NCBI RefSeq assembly: GCF_009649845.1
Contig: NZ_WJIE01000010.1
Coordinates: forward strand, 1 to 64,000
Direction: 5' to 3'
Length of the DNA stretch: 64,000 nt
Source of the DNA: Polyangium spumosum
GTDB taxonomy: Bacteria; Myxococcota_A; Polyangia; Polyangiales; Polyangiaceae
How positions within the stretch are numbered: the first letter of the stretch is position 1; every line of letters starts with the position of its first letter. Under the pieces are notes generated by a model. It made no database searches. It was given only the letters and a program-made list of their open reading frames with translations, and had not been told where the DNA came from. Position numbers and translations under genes: made by a program. Of this stretch, positions 16,039 to 25,306 are shown piece after piece.

Positions 16039-16308
16039 TCACTTCGGCGCGTCGGCCGGGGCGGCGCCGTCGGCCGGGGCCGCGCCGTCGGCCGGGGGAG
16101 CCGCTTCCTGCTTGCCGCTGCAGGCGCCGGCCTTGCAGGAGTGCTCGCCGCCCTCCTTCTTGGCGCCGCTGCACGAGGCCTGCGCGCCGGACTCGGCGCC
16201 CGCCGCGTTGTCGGCGTTCTCGGCCGCCGGCTGGCTGCCGCCGCACGCCGCGAGGCCCGCGATCATCCCGCCCACCGCCAGCGAAGCCATCATCTTGTTC
16301 ATGTTCAT
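16039..16308 (-). CDS. Bufferin-like cysteine-containing precursor lipoprotein
   Basis: An 89-residue protein starting MNMNKMMASLAVGGMIAGLA with a canonical LAAC lipobox (Cys22). The mature region has three more Cys at 46, 58 and 63 (ASCSGAKKEGGEHSCKAGAC), the only candidates for modification, then a PADGAA repeat tail. GGAG lies about eight bases upstream of the ATG. Position directly ahead of MNIO and DUF2063 genes, small size and clustered Cys make it the probable substrate, analogous to BufA/HvfA peptides; it lacks an exact EGKCG repeat. Characterised bufferins are secreted by signal peptidase I; a lipoprotein form would be anchored in the membrane, possibly to hold copper at the cell surface. 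Confidence 0.8.
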   Translation of the reverse strand: MNMNKMMASLAVGGMIAGLAACGGSQPAAENADNAAGAESGAQASCSGAKKEGGEHSCKAGACSGKQEAAPPADGAAPADGAAPADAPK

Positions 16309-16502
16309 GGTCGATCTCCGTTCCGAACCTGTCTCGTTGCTGCCGTCACCCGAGGGAGTCGCGATTTCGAGCGCTTCGTGCGAAACCTCCCCCCGCCATG
16401 ATCGCCGCCGCCCCGGGTGCCGGGGTTTCCGACCTACGCGCGAGCTCATCTTCCGGTTTCGGATGGCCGAGCCGCGCTTTGGAAGGCCATGGTGGTAGCC
16501 CG

Positions 16503-17531
16503 ATGCGAGCCTACGGAGCAAGAAAAAGCGCCTGCACGCGAGGGACGCGACCTCTACACGTCGTGGCCCTCGTCCTCGGCCTGCTCGGGCCTCCGGGATG
16601 CGCCGCGTCGCGGTTCGACGCGCTGTTTCTGCCGACCGAGGACGTCGCGCGTGAGCTCGAGGCGATGACACCGGCGCTCGACGCCGAGGCGCGCGCGACG
16701 TTCCGCGAGGTGCTCGCCACGACGCTCGCGGAGGACGCGTACGTCTGCGCGCCTTCGCCGCGGGAGGTCTTCTTCGGCGACGTGCAAGAGGGGGAGCGCA
16801 TGATCCGCGGCTCGATGCCGCATTACCGCTTCTTCTTCGGCCCGATGCATTACCGGGTGCGGCGGGTGGGAGCGCGCGGGGGCGCGCCGGGGCGCTGGGA
16901 GGTGTCGGCGAGGTTCGCGGTGGTGCTGCCGAGCGAGGGCGGGGCGCTCGAGCTCGCGGACTGCGACGGCAAGGAGCGGTACGAGGGGGAGGTCGTTTGC
17001 CGCGGGGTCCCGTATTCGCGCTCGAACACGACGGAGGCGTGCCCTTCGTCGGGGGAGTTTCTGGCGCCCGCGACACGCCGCAACATGGAGGCGCTGCTCG
17101 CGCGCTGGTCGGAGGAGGCGGAGAAGTACTGGAACCGTGACGCCGAGCGATACGGGTTGCCGATCCGGTACGACTTTACCTTTTTGCCGCATGACCAGGC
17201 TGCGGGGGAGGGCGCGCCGGTTGATCTCACGTTGCCGCTCTCGAAGACCTGCGGCCGGACCCCGTATTTCTGGTCGCTCCGGAGCGGCTGGTCGCTGCCG
17301 GTGATCGCGCACGAGGTGGGGCATTTGCTGGGGCTCGTGGACGAGTACGAGGCGCTGTCGGGGATCGTGCCATTTTATCCGAAGACGCCCTTCGCGGGGG
17401 CCCACACGAGCCGGATGGGTTTGTCGATGAAGGAAGACACGATCCTCTATCCGATGCACCACTGGCTCGTGGTGCGCCGTTACCTCTGCCCGGAGCCCTC
17501 GGGCCGCGACCCGTGGGGGCACGCATTTTAA
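16503..17531 (+). CDS. Secreted zinc metalloprotease (HExxHxxGxxD zincin)
   Basis: A 342-residue protein with an N-terminal hydrophobic export signal (LHVVALVLGLLGPPGCAAS); the Cys may be lipidated although the Pro residues make a weak lipobox. The zinc site is HEVGHLLGLVDEY near residue 270: two His and Glu of HExxH, then Gly and a third ligand Asp, as in HExxHxxGxxH/D zincins. Downstream is a MGLSMKEDTILYPMHHW segment that may supply the Met-turn (SRMG). The N-terminal half is unassigned. It overlaps the next gene by one base (TAATG), so they form a pair. Confidence 0.75.
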   Translation: MRAYGARKSACTRGTRPLHVVALVLGLLGPPGCAASRFDALFLPTEDVARELEAMTPALDAEARATFREVLATTLAEDAYVCAPSPREVFFGDVQEGERMIRGSMPHYRFFFGPMHYRVRRVGARGGAPGRWEVSARFAVVLPSEGGALELADCDGKERYEGEVVCRGVPYSRSNTTEACPSSGEFLAPATRRNMEALLARWSEEAEKYWNRDAERYGLPIRYDFTFLPHDQAAGEGAPVDLTLPLSKTCGRTPYFWSLRSGWSLPVIAHEVGHLLGLVDEYEALSGIVPFYPKTPFAGAHTSRMGLSMKEDTILYPMHHWLVVRRYLCPEPSGRDPWGHAF

Positions 17532-18472
17532 TGAACGTCCCCGCCCGCCTCCTCGTGCTCGGCTTGCTCCTCGCGGCTTGCGATGACGACCCCGCGCCCG
17601 CCTCCGCGTCCGCAACCGCGTCAGCAACCGCAACCGCAACCGCCGCCGCTTCCGTGCCCGCGCCTGCGCCTGTGGCGCTGCCCGAGCGGCCCGACGATTT
17701 TGCGCTCGTCGAGCCGCAGACGCCGGTCTGTCCGGCCGACATGGTGCGCGTGAAGCGGAGTTATTGCGTCGACCGGTACGAGGCGAGCCTGGTGGACGCG
17801 GAGACGGGGCAGGACCTCTCGCCTTATTACGTGCCTTCCCGCAAGCAGGCGCTCTCCATTCAAAAACTCTGGGAGCAGGAGCGCCTCGCCGTGGGCCCGC
17901 CCGAGGCGCGTGAGCTCGGGCTGCCGCCGCTGCCCCCGTGGCAATCGCAGCGGAACTTCGAGCCGAAGGCGGCCTCGCGGAAAAATCGCGTCCCTCAGGG
18001 CTACCTCACGGGGCCGCTCGCCGCGCTCGCTTGCAAGAACGCGGGCAAGCGCCTGTGCTCGCTCTCGGAATGGCAGACCGCTTGCCGGGGCGAGGAGGAT
18101 CGCGATTTCCCTTATGGCGAGAAGTACCAGCCGGGCAAATGCAACATCTTCCGCGAGGCGCACCCCGCGGCGGAGCTGCACGGCAACGCGAGCATCGGCC
18201 ACAGCGATCCGCGGCTCAACATGGTGAAGGCGGGCGACAAGCCACTCCTGCGCCGGACAGGCGAGACACGCGCCTGCATGAGCAAATGGGAGGGCGACGC
18301 AATCACCGACATGGTCGGCAACATCGACGAGTGGATCGACGACCCGGAGGGGACGTTCGTCGGCGGGTTTTACGCGCGGTCGAAGAAGGATGGATGCGCG
18401 TCGATGGTGCGGGCACATCCGTTCGATTATTTCGATTATTCGACCGGGGTTCGGTGCTGCAAGGATCTCTGA
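17531..18472 (+). CDS. FGE-sulfatase (SUMF1)-domain lipoprotein
   Basis: The start MNVPARLLVLGLLLAAC gives a lipoprotein signal with Cys17, followed by an Ala/Ser/Thr spacer (SASATASATATATAAA). The body matches the formylglycine-generating-enzyme fold: CPADMVRVKRSYCVDRYEAS, GKRLCSLSEWQTACRG, DFPYGEKYQPGKCN, DMVGNIDEWIDD, FVGGFYARSKKDGC and the terminal GVRCCKDL. True FGE has two active-site Cys near the end; CC in GVRCC is at the expected place, but many myxobacterial homologues are thought to act as binding domains rather than enzymes. It pairs with the zincin gene before it. Confidence 0.85.
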   Translation: MNVPARLLVLGLLLAACDDDPAPASASATASATATATAAASVPAPAPVALPERPDDFALVEPQTPVCPADMVRVKRSYCVDRYEASLVDAETGQDLSPYYVPSRKQALSIQKLWEQERLAVGPPEARELGLPPLPPWQSQRNFEPKAASRKNRVPQGYLTGPLAALACKNAGKRLCSLSEWQTACRGEEDRDFPYGEKYQPGKCNIFREAHPAAELHGNASIGHSDPRLNMVKAGDKPLLRRTGETRACMSKWEGDAITDMVGNIDEWIDDPEGTFVGGFYARSKKDGCASMVRAHPFDYFDYSTGVRCCKDL

Positions 18473-18524
18473 CGACGGGCGACCGCGTCGAGGGCCGAGC
18501 CGAGAGAGAAGACCTCGGGAAGGG

Positions 18525-21050
18525 TCAGCTCTTCCGCCGATCCATCCACACGAGCGCCGCCGGCAGGACGATCACCGCCGCGAACAGGCACGTGATCTCG
18601 CCGATGACCGCCGCGACGCCCATGCTGCGCACCGCGAAGTTCTTGGAACGCACGAGCGCGATGTATCCGAGCGCCGTGGTCAGGCTGCAGAGCACCACCG
18701 CGCCGCCCGTCTCGCGCACCGCCGCGATCGCGCCGCCCGTGCCCTCGCGGGTATATCGCTGCACGATGTTCACCGCGTAATCGACGCCGATCCCGAAGGT
18801 CAGCGGCAATGCGATGAAGTTCAAGAAGTTCAGCTTGATCTTCATCACGACGAGCGCGAGCGCCATCCAGCCCACGCCGACGAGCAAGGAGGCGAGCACG
18901 TATATCGAGGGGCGGCCGCGGCGGAAGGCGATGAGCACCGCGAGGACCGTCGCGAAGAGCGAGAGCAAGACGGCCGGCGGGACGTCGTCGATGACCGCGG
19001 CCCACATGTCCGCATAAATGACCGCGCGGCCCGAGCCGAGGACGACGCTGCCATCCGGCAAGACCGTGCGGCGATACGAGTCCGCCCAGCGGAAGAGGTA
19101 ATGGGCGTCGTCGACCGAGGCGCCCTCGGTCGGGCTGATGTAGACGATCCGCCCCCGCGTGCCGTCCGTCTCCGTGAACGCACGCGCGAGGCCCGCAGGC
19201 AGGTCCGCCATGCCAAACGGCGCGAGCTCGTCCGGGGGAAGGATCTCCTCGATCGTCTTCCAGTCCTCGTCGGGGATGGCGCCGCGGCGCTTCGCCTTGA
19301 GGACACGCTCCTTGATGTCGAGCAGGATCGGGATCTTCTCGGCCTGCGCCTCGGGGACGAAGTCCTGGAGCGCGTGGACCTTTTCGAATGGCTTTTGCCC
19401 CGGCGGCGCGGCGTCACGTTTTGCGTGGAGCGCCGCGCGCAAGGGCTCGACCTGCTCGGGGCGATCCACGAGGATGGCCATGCCGTCCGTGCCGACGTAC
19501 CCGGTGATCCGCTCGCCGAGCTCGCCGAGGCGGATCTCCTCGGCCCGCGCGCGCTCGTCGCTGCGCAGGTTGCGCAGGTCGTACTCCATCGGGTCGCTTT
19601 TCACGTAAAAGACCGCGGCCACGGCGCCGGCGACGGCGACGGCGGCGCCGAGGAGGGCGAGCGCGCGGGGGGCCCGCTCGGCGAGGCCCGCGAAGGGCTT
19701 GCCGAAAGCAATACCGCCCTGCGTGGCGCGCTGGATGCGACCCCAGACGCCCTTGGCCTCACGATCGAGGGGCAGGAGCCGCTCCATGAGCGTGAGGACG
19801 CTCGGCAGGGCGAGGTAGGTGGCGATCCAGCAGAGGAGCATGCCGACGCCGCCGATGACGCCGAAATCGCGGAAGCCGCGGAACTCGGTGGCGACGAGCG
19901 AGCCATACGCGGCGCCGGCCGCGCAGGCGGCGGTGAGCGTGGGCCGCCAGGTCTCGCGACGCGCGACGTCGAGGGCCTCGGCGAGCGGGATCTGGGCCCT
20001 CCGCGCCTCGAGGTACCGCGCCATGTAGATGATGCTGAAATTGATGCCGTTGCCCGCGACGATCGTGAAAAGAAAACCCGTGGCCATGTTCAAATGGCCA
20101 ATCAAGAGCTCGGTGACGCCGAAGGTCCACGCGACGCCCATGCCGACGATGAGCGTCATCGCGACGAGCGTGCGAATGCGGAGGTAATAGAGGAAGACGA
20201 CGGCCGCGAGCAACAAGGCGCCGAAGACGCCGACCTCGGTCAGGTCCTTGTTGATCGCGGTGAATTCGGAGATGCCCGTCTGGAGGTCGCCGCCGAAGCC
20301 GTAACGGATCTGCGGGTGGAACGAGGCGGGATTGACACGATCGACGGCCTCGCGGATGCGGCGGAGGGCCTCGCTGCCGCGGGAGAAGTCGCTGCCGATG
20401 ACCTTGGAGCGGACGGCGACGACGAGGGTCTTGCCGTCCTTCGACTGGTAGTAGCCGTCGGGGAATCGGTCGGCGGTGGCTTCGTCGCCGAGCTTGAAGC
20501 GCTTCTTGATGTTCGCGGCGTCGAGCTCGGGCGGCGGATCGGAGTCGTCGAGCAGGGCGTCGGTCGCCTTGGCGACCTCGTAGGCGTGGCGCTCCTCGAT
20601 GTCGTCGCGGAGGGCTTCGAGCTCTTTCTGGTCGGCGTAGAGGCCGGCGCGGGGCGAGAGGAAGGCGCGGGCCTCGTGGACGCCGCTCTCGGCGCTGCCG
20701 ACCCAGGGCGGGCCGAGGGCCTCGAGCGCGGGGACGAGCGCGTCGCCGGCCTTGCGGAGCTCCGCCGTGGGCGTGTCCGGTCCACCTTCGAGGACGATGA
20801 AGAGCGTGGAGATGCCAGCCGTGCGCGCCGCGACGCGGTGGAGCTCCTGCACGCTCGGGCGGGTCTCGGGCAGGAGCGATTCGAAGCCGGTCTGGATGGT
20901 GAGCCGCAAGGCGAGGACGACCGAGAGGGCCGTGATCACCGCCGCGACGAGCAGCGGCAGGCCAGGACGCTCGACCTGGAGGCGCGCGAGGCGTTCGAGG
21001 CGGCTCTCGGTGGAACGGCGGGGCGGCGAGGAGGAAGGTTCGGCGCTCAG
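18525..21050 (-). CDS. RND/MMPL-superfamily exporter, probable CTG start
   Basis: An RND-type protein with two halves, each with one TM helix, a large periplasmic loop and a five-to-six-helix bundle (MTLIVGMGVAWTFGVTELL and PLTFGIGVDYAVNIVQRY are the paired core motifs). The first ATG/GTG-type codon (GTG 20939) would cut into TM1. In frame, CTG at 21050 has GAGG six bases upstream and gives a basic cytoplasmic arm (SAEPSSSPPRRSTESRLERL) before a full TM1, so I place the start there. It resembles HpnN/MmpL lipid exporters. It follows the PKS and flavoprotein genes on the same strand, so it may export their lipid product. Confidence 0.85.
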   Translation of the reverse strand: MSAEPSSSPPRRSTESRLERLARLQVERPGLPLLVAAVITALSVVLALRLTIQTGFESLLPETRPSVQELHRVAARTAGISTLFIVLEGGPDTPTAELRKAGDALVPALEALGPPWVGSAESGVHEARAFLSPRAGLYADQKELEALRDDIEERHAYEVAKATDALLDDSDPPPELDAANIKKRFKLGDEATADRFPDGYYQSKDGKTLVVAVRSKVIGSDFSRGSEALRRIREAVDRVNPASFHPQIRYGFGGDLQTGISEFTAINKDLTEVGVFGALLLAAVVFLYYLRIRTLVAMTLIVGMGVAWTFGVTELLIGHLNMATGFLFTIVAGNGINFSIIYMARYLEARRAQIPLAEALDVARRETWRPTLTAACAAGAAYGSLVATEFRGFRDFGVIGGVGMLLCWIATYLALPSVLTLMERLLPLDREAKGVWGRIQRATQGGIAFGKPFAGLAERAPRALALLGAAVAVAGAVAAVFYVKSDPMEYDLRNLRSDERARAEEIRLGELGERITGYVGTDGMAILVDRPEQVEPLRAALHAKRDAAPPGQKPFEKVHALQDFVPEAQAEKIPILLDIKERVLKAKRRGAIPDEDWKTIEEILPPDELAPFGMADLPAGLARAFTETDGTRGRIVYISPTEGASVDDAHYLFRWADSYRRTVLPDGSVVLGSGRAVIYADMWAAVIDDVPPAVLLSLFATVLAVLIAFRRGRPSIYVLASLLVGVGWMALALVVMKIKLNFLNFIALPLTFGIGVDYAVNIVQRYTREGTGGAIAAVRETGGAVVLCSLTTALGYIALVRSKNFAVRSMGVAAVIGEITCLFAAVIVLPAALVWMDRRKS

Positions 21051-21161
21051 GGCAAACCTCGGCAGGGCAAGGGAGGGTTGGGGGCGGCGGTATAGTGCAA
21101 ACGGCGCCGGACCTCATCCGCAAACCCCACGCCGCGCCGCGCCGCGCCGCGGAGAGGAGGC

Positions 21162-22268
21162 TCAGCCACGCGTGGCGCGATACAGCATCTCGACGAGCCG
21201 CGGGGCGCGGCCGACGAGCGGGGCGAGGAGCTCGAAGAAGGGCGGGCGGAGGAAGAGGCCGTGGAGCGCGCCGGCCACGAGGAATCGCGCGGAGAAGGCG
21301 CGCGAGAAGGCGCGGGTGTAGGCGCGGATCGGGTCGGGCGAGAAGGTGGCGAGGGAGGCGAGGCGGCCGCTGCGCAGCGCGATGGCCATGCCGTCGCCCG
21401 TGAAGGAGGGGACGAGGCGCGCGGCGTCGCCCGCGAAGAGCAGAGGGGCGCCGGTGGTCGGGCAGGTGCGCGCGATAGCCTGGGCGCCGAAGCCGAATCG
21501 AGCGAGGCCGCGGGGTTTCTCCGTCGGCGCGCCGAGGCTCGTGAGGCGCCGGCCGAGCGCCGGGTGGCGCGTGGCGAGGTCGAGGAGCGTCGGCCACGCG
21601 GGGCGGAAGGCGCCGTCGAGCAGGGCGCACACGCCGATGCGGCCGTCCTCCACGGGGTTCACGCCGACGTAGCCGCCCGGCACGACGTGGAGCTCGACGT
21701 CGGCCTCGAGGGGCGTCTTCGCGCAGTAGGCCTTGATGGCCACGAAGCTCGGGCGCTCGGCGCGGGCGCGCGGCAGGCCGAGCGGGGCGTCGAGCGTGGA
21801 GCGTTTGCCCATCGAGAGGACGAGGGCCCGCACGGCATGGGCGCTCGATGGGGTGCGGACTTCGAGGGCGCGCGAGGGGCTCGGTGAGAGGCCGCGGACG
21901 GGGGTGCGCTCGTGGATCACGGCGCCGGCGTCACGCGCGCGCCGGGCGAGGAAGGTCTCGAGGGCGGCGCGCGTGAGGCCGAGGGCCGGGCGGCCGGGGA
22001 GCGTGAGGTCGAGGCGCGCGCCGCCGGCGCCGAAGAGGGCGACCGTGCGGAGGGGCGCAGGGTTCAGCGCAGAGGCGAGGTCGCCGCAGCCGAGGGCGTC
22101 GAGGTCCTCTTCGGCCTCGGGCGAGAGGAACTCGCCGCAGACCTTGTCGCGGCCGATCTCGCCGCTCTCCCAGACGAGGACTTCGCGGCCACGCTGGGCC
22201 GCCGCGATCGCCGCGGCGAGCCCCGCCAGGCCGCCTCCCACGACGCCGAGCGGAGGGCGCGGGTTCAT
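21162..22268 (-). CDS. FAD-dependent hydroxylase/geranylgeranyl-reductase-like flavoprotein
   Basis: A 368-residue flavoprotein. The N-terminal Rossmann motif is VVGGGLAGLAAAIAAAQRG; a VCGEFLSPEA segment and the later LLFAGDAARLVPSFTGDGM (FAD-binding GD box) mark the PHBH/geranylgeranyl-reductase superfamily. It would oxidise, hydroxylate or reduce a lipid or polyketide substrate. Its ATG overlaps the type III PKS stop (ATGA), so it likely acts on the PKS product, as SrsC-like hydroxylases do in alkylresorcinol pathways. The exact reaction cannot be read from sequence. Confidence 0.8.
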   Translation of the reverse strand: MNPRPPLGVVGGGLAGLAAAIAAAQRGREVLVWESGEIGRDKVCGEFLSPEAEEDLDALGCGDLASALNPAPLRTVALFGAGGARLDLTLPGRPALGLTRAALETFLARRARDAGAVIHERTPVRGLSPSPSRALEVRTPSSAHAVRALVLSMGKRSTLDAPLGLPRARAERPSFVAIKAYCAKTPLEADVELHVVPGGYVGVNPVEDGRIGVCALLDGAFRPAWPTLLDLATRHPALGRRLTSLGAPTEKPRGLARFGFGAQAIARTCPTTGAPLLFAGDAARLVPSFTGDGMAIALRSGRLASLATFSPDPIRAYTRAFSRAFSARFLVAGALHGLFLRPPFFELLAPLVGRAPRLVEMLYRATRG

Positions 22269-23368
22269 CGCCCGGAGGTGGTCTCCAGCAGGCCGATCTC
22301 CGCGCAGAACCCCGGTCCAAACGCCGTGACGAGCCCGAGCGCGCCCGGCTCCGGCCGGAGCTCGTGGAGGAGCTGGTCGAGCGCGACGAGCACCGTGACC
22401 GAGGACATGTTGCCGTGGCGAGAGAGCGTGTCCCAGCTCGTCTTGGTCACGGTCTTGGGCAAACGCGCGTGATCCTCGAGCGCCTCGAGCACACGCCGGC
22501 CGCCGGGGTGCACCGCGCCGAACGAGATGCGGTGAGGCCCCTCGACGCGGAACTGGCCGAGCGCGCGCGCGAAGACGTCCGGCAAGCCGCGCTCGGCGAA
22601 GGGGACGACGTCACGCGAGAGCTTGATCTTGAGCCCCTCGTCGCGGACCTCGAAGCCCATGAAGTGCTCGGTGCAGGCGAAGATCTCGCGGAAGGTGTCG
22701 CGCAGCCGGAGCGCGGGGGCCGGGGCGTTCAGGCGCTCGGCCCGCTCGCCCGCGAGGACGACCGCGGCGGCGCCGTCGCCGAAGATCGCCGCGGAGACCA
22801 GGTTCTCCTCGCTCCGATCCTCGGGCAAAAACGTGAGCGAGCAGAGCTCGACGCAGACCACGAGGGCGCGCGCCTTCGGGTGGCCGGCGAGCCACTCGTG
22901 CGCGATCGCGAGGGCCGCGGCGCCACCCGCGCAGCCATGCTGCGTGAGGTTGATGCGGCGGACGTTCGGCGAGAGGGAGAGGGCCGCGACGAGCGTGGCG
23001 TCCATCGCCGGAATCTGGAATCCCGTGCAGGATGCCGTGACGACGAGGTCGATGCTGTCGCGCTCCTCTTCGGTGGTGCTCTCGGCGATGCGCCGGGAGA
23101 GCGCGCCGCAGGCGTCACGGACGGTCTGGCGGTAGAGCTCGTTCTTCGCGGCGAACGAGCGTCCGATGGAGAGCAGCTCCTCGGGCGTGACCACGAGGTT
23201 CCTGCGCGCGACCGCGCTCCTGCGGAAGAGCTGACGGGCGAGCCCGAGGGTGCGTCCGTCGAGCCACCGGGGGAGCGCCTCGGAGAGCTCCTCCTGAGCG
23301 TACGAGCGCCCCGGGAAGAACGTCCACGTCTGTTCGATGATCGCCATTCGAGGGGGCGACATCGGCAA
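22265..23368 (-). CDS. Type III polyketide synthase (chalcone/alkylresorcinol synthase family)
   Basis: A 367-residue thiolase-fold enzyme with the full catalytic triad: Cys146 in LTQHGCAGGAAAL, His287 in SFGAVHPGGRRVLEALE, and Asn320 in SRHGNMSSVTVL. SCTGFQIPAMD and GDGAAAVVL are further family landmarks. It extends an acyl-CoA starter with malonyl-CoA and cyclises it to a resorcinol, pyrone or similar ring. A TTG (23368) and ATG (23362 or 23347) are possible starts; no strong ribosome site decides. Desaturase genes just upstream suggest long unsaturated fatty acyl starters, giving an alkylresorcinol or alkylpyrone lipid (inference). Confidence 0.9.
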   Translation of the reverse strand: MPMSPPRMAIIEQTWTFFPGRSYAQEELSEALPRWLDGRTLGLARQLFRRSAVARRNLVVTPEELLSIGRSFAAKNELYRQTVRDACGALSRRIAESTTEEERDSIDLVVTASCTGFQIPAMDATLVAALSLSPNVRRINLTQHGCAGGAAALAIAHEWLAGHPKARALVVCVELCSLTFLPEDRSEENLVSAAIFGDGAAAVVLAGERAERLNAPAPALRLRDTFREIFACTEHFMGFEVRDEGLKIKLSRDVVPFAERGLPDVFARALGQFRVEGPHRISFGAVHPGGRRVLEALEDHARLPKTVTKTSWDTLSRHGNMSSVTVLVALDQLLHELRPEPGALGLVTAFGPGFCAEIGLLETTSGR

Positions 23369-23408
23369 TTTTCATGCGCGGCGAGCCCCTGGGCAGGGGG
23401 CGCACGGA

Positions 23409-24260
23409 TCAGGCGGGGCGTCCCGGGCGGCGCCATTCACCGCGCAGGGCCGCGACGCTCGGGCGCGCGAGGGCATCACGCAGGCCGGTGCCGGCGGGCT
23501 GCACGAGCAGGAAAAACACGAGGCCGAGCGCGCCTCCGAGCTTGCTCGTCGAAGAGACGATCGGCTCGTGCAGGGCGAGCGCCGTCACGCCCGCGGCGAG
23601 GGCGAGGACGACGGCGACGAAGAGCCAGCCGAGGAGGACCTTTTGACCACAAAAGGATCGCGGGTCGATCGTCGAGAGGATCATCACGCCGTCCGCGGCG
23701 GGCGCGAGGCGCGGCGCCTCGCCGTCTTGCTGGACGACGCCGTACGCGTAGACGAGGGCGCCCTCGGCGATCGGCGCCGTGATCTTGCGGGAGAAACCAC
23801 GCGCCTTGCTGGCGTCGGGTAACGCGGCCTCGAAGGCGTCGGCGGAGGGGCAGGCGGCGGCGGCGTGGAGCGCGTCGCGGCCGAGCCAGACCTCGACGCC
23901 CGCGCCGGTGAGGGGCGGGATCTCGAAGGAGCGCCCCTCGGCCTCGATCGCGCCGCCGAAGGACGCGCTCTCGGCCGGCCGATCCTCGAAGAGCACGACG
24001 GGCTCGTCCCCACGCGCGAGCCTGCCGACCTGCGGGACGACGTGCGCCGCGAGGGCGTGGCCTTCGCCGTCGCCACGCGTGACGCGGCCGATCACGAGGC
24101 CGGGGCCACTCGGGCCGGGGCCGCGCGGGACGAACCGCCGCGCGAACGTGGAGAGGGCCGCGATGTCCTTGTACGCCGCGGCGACGATGAGCAGGGTGTT
24201 CACCCAGAGGACCCCGAGGACGAGGAGGCCCAGGAGCTCGTAGGGCAGGGGTTTTCCCAT
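23409..24260 (-). CDS. Membrane protein with periplasmic/cytosolic beta domain
   Basis: A 283-residue protein with a TM helix near the N-terminus (ELLGLLVLGVLWVNTLLIVAAAY) and two more at about 205-250 (VLLGWLFVAVVLALAAGVTALAL and LGGALGLVFFLLVQ). The soluble part between them is beta-rich (GLVIGRVTRGDGEG, PVVLFEDRP, GAGVEVWLG, ALVYAYGVVQQDGEAPRL), which faintly recalls the GIDE-type domain of membrane proteins; this is weak. Function unknown. It sits four bases after the desaturase stop and 40 bases before the PKS, so it is part of the lipid operon. Confidence 0.6.
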   Translation of the reverse strand: MGKPLPYELLGLLVLGVLWVNTLLIVAAAYKDIAALSTFARRFVPRGPGPSGPGLVIGRVTRGDGEGHALAAHVVPQVGRLARGDEPVVLFEDRPAESASFGGAIEAEGRSFEIPPLTGAGVEVWLGRDALHAAAACPSADAFEAALPDASKARGFSRKITAPIAEGALVYAYGVVQQDGEAPRLAPAADGVMILSTIDPRSFCGQKVLLGWLFVAVVLALAAGVTALALHEPIVSSTSKLGGALGLVFFLLVQPAGTGLRDALARPSVAALRGEWRRPGRPA

Positions 24261-24264
24261 CGCC

Positions 24265-25263
24265 TTATGCGCTCGCGGCTTCGGCTTCGGCTTCGGCGCG
24301 GCGGATCTCCCGCGGCGCGAGGTCGATCTGCGCGACGAGCGTCTCCGCCTTGGCGACGTCGCGTATCGGCGGGCGAGAGGGGCGGAGGAGGTAGGTCCGG
24401 AGCAGGTAGAGGACCATGCTCGGCTCGTCGAGGCTCGGATCCACGCGGGGGACGACCTCGCGCCGGTGCGCGTCGGCGAGCGAGGACCAGTGCAAGCCGG
24501 CGCGGTTGTGGTGGATGGTGTGGAAGCCGTTGTTGCACATCACCCAGTTGAAGGCGCGGCCGACGAAGTTGCGCGAGTGGTTCCATTCACTCGTGGTGTC
24601 GCAACGATCGTGCTGGATGAGGTTGATGCGCAGGATGCAGCGGGCGCCGTAGAGCTGGGGGACGACGACGAAGAAGAGCGTCGTCCAGAAGTCGTAGACG
24701 AGCAGCGCGCCCGTCAGGCCGAAGGCGACGACCTGCTCGACGAGGTACTGCCGGACGAAGTCCTCGCGGCCCTTGATGCGGGCCCAGCGCGAGACGCCGG
24801 CGAAGGTGTTCGGGCCGGCGACGTTGGGGAAGTGGATCAGGTTGAGCAGGTTCCACCCGAAGGAGACGTACGTCGGCGCGACCCAGTCGGGCTTGCCGTC
24901 GTCCTCGAAGTGGTGGTGGACGAGGTTGTGCGAGGGGATGTTGGCCGAGGCCGGATAAAGCGCGCCGAAGCTCAAGACGGCGCGGAAGATCATGTTGAGC
25001 CGCCGGCTCTGGAAGACGCCCTGGTGCAGGTGGTTGTGGATCACCACCGTGTTGAGGAAGCTCAGGTAACAGGCCGCCGCGAGCAGCGGCAGGTTCCGGC
25101 AGGCAGGGACGAAGACCATCGAGGCGAGGACGCCGAGGTAGGCCGTCACGATGCCGATCTGTCGCCACTCGGCTGGGTGCTTGACCAGCCAGGGGCCGCG
25201 GGCAGTAAGCGAAGAGGACACGGCTCCGGCTTCTACCATCCGTCCCAGTCGGTCGACAATCAT
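24265..25263 (-). CDS. Fatty acid desaturase-family membrane di-iron enzyme
   Basis: The protein (332 residues from ATG 25263, or 324 from ATG 25239) has the histidine boxes of membrane fatty-acid desaturases/hydroxylases: HNHLHQ, HNLVHHH, QHDRC near DTTSEWNHSRN, and HTIHHNRAGLHW. Hydrophobic pairs such as WRQIGIVTAYLGVLASMVFV and FGLTGALLVYDFWTTLFFVVV flank them. These enzymes insert double bonds or hydroxyls into acyl chains in the membrane. It is the first gene of the PKS operon. The second M start has a GGGACGG just upstream and may be the real one. A second desaturase gene starts 43 bases away in the opposite direction. Confidence 0.85.
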   Translation of the reverse strand: MIVDRLGRMVEAGAVSSSLTARGPWLVKHPAEWRQIGIVTAYLGVLASMVFVPACRNLPLLAAACYLSFLNTVVIHNHLHQGVFQSRRLNMIFRAVLSFGALYPASANIPSHNLVHHHFEDDGKPDWVAPTYVSFGWNLLNLIHFPNVAGPNTFAGVSRWARIKGREDFVRQYLVEQVVAFGLTGALLVYDFWTTLFFVVVPQLYGARCILRINLIQHDRCDTTSEWNHSRNFVGRAFNWVMCNNGFHTIHHNRAGLHWSSLADAHRREVVPRVDPSLDEPSMVLYLLRTYLLRPSRPPIRDVAKAETLVAQIDLAPREIRRAEAEAEAASA

Positions 25264-25306
25264 GGACGTAGGGACGGATTTGCGTTAACCGAGATGGCAA
25301 GCCGCC

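Noticed and set aside
14940-16502. Upstream extension of the zincin protease
   Set aside because: Runs across the bufferin-like genes on the other strand; the start at 16503 gives a signal peptide.
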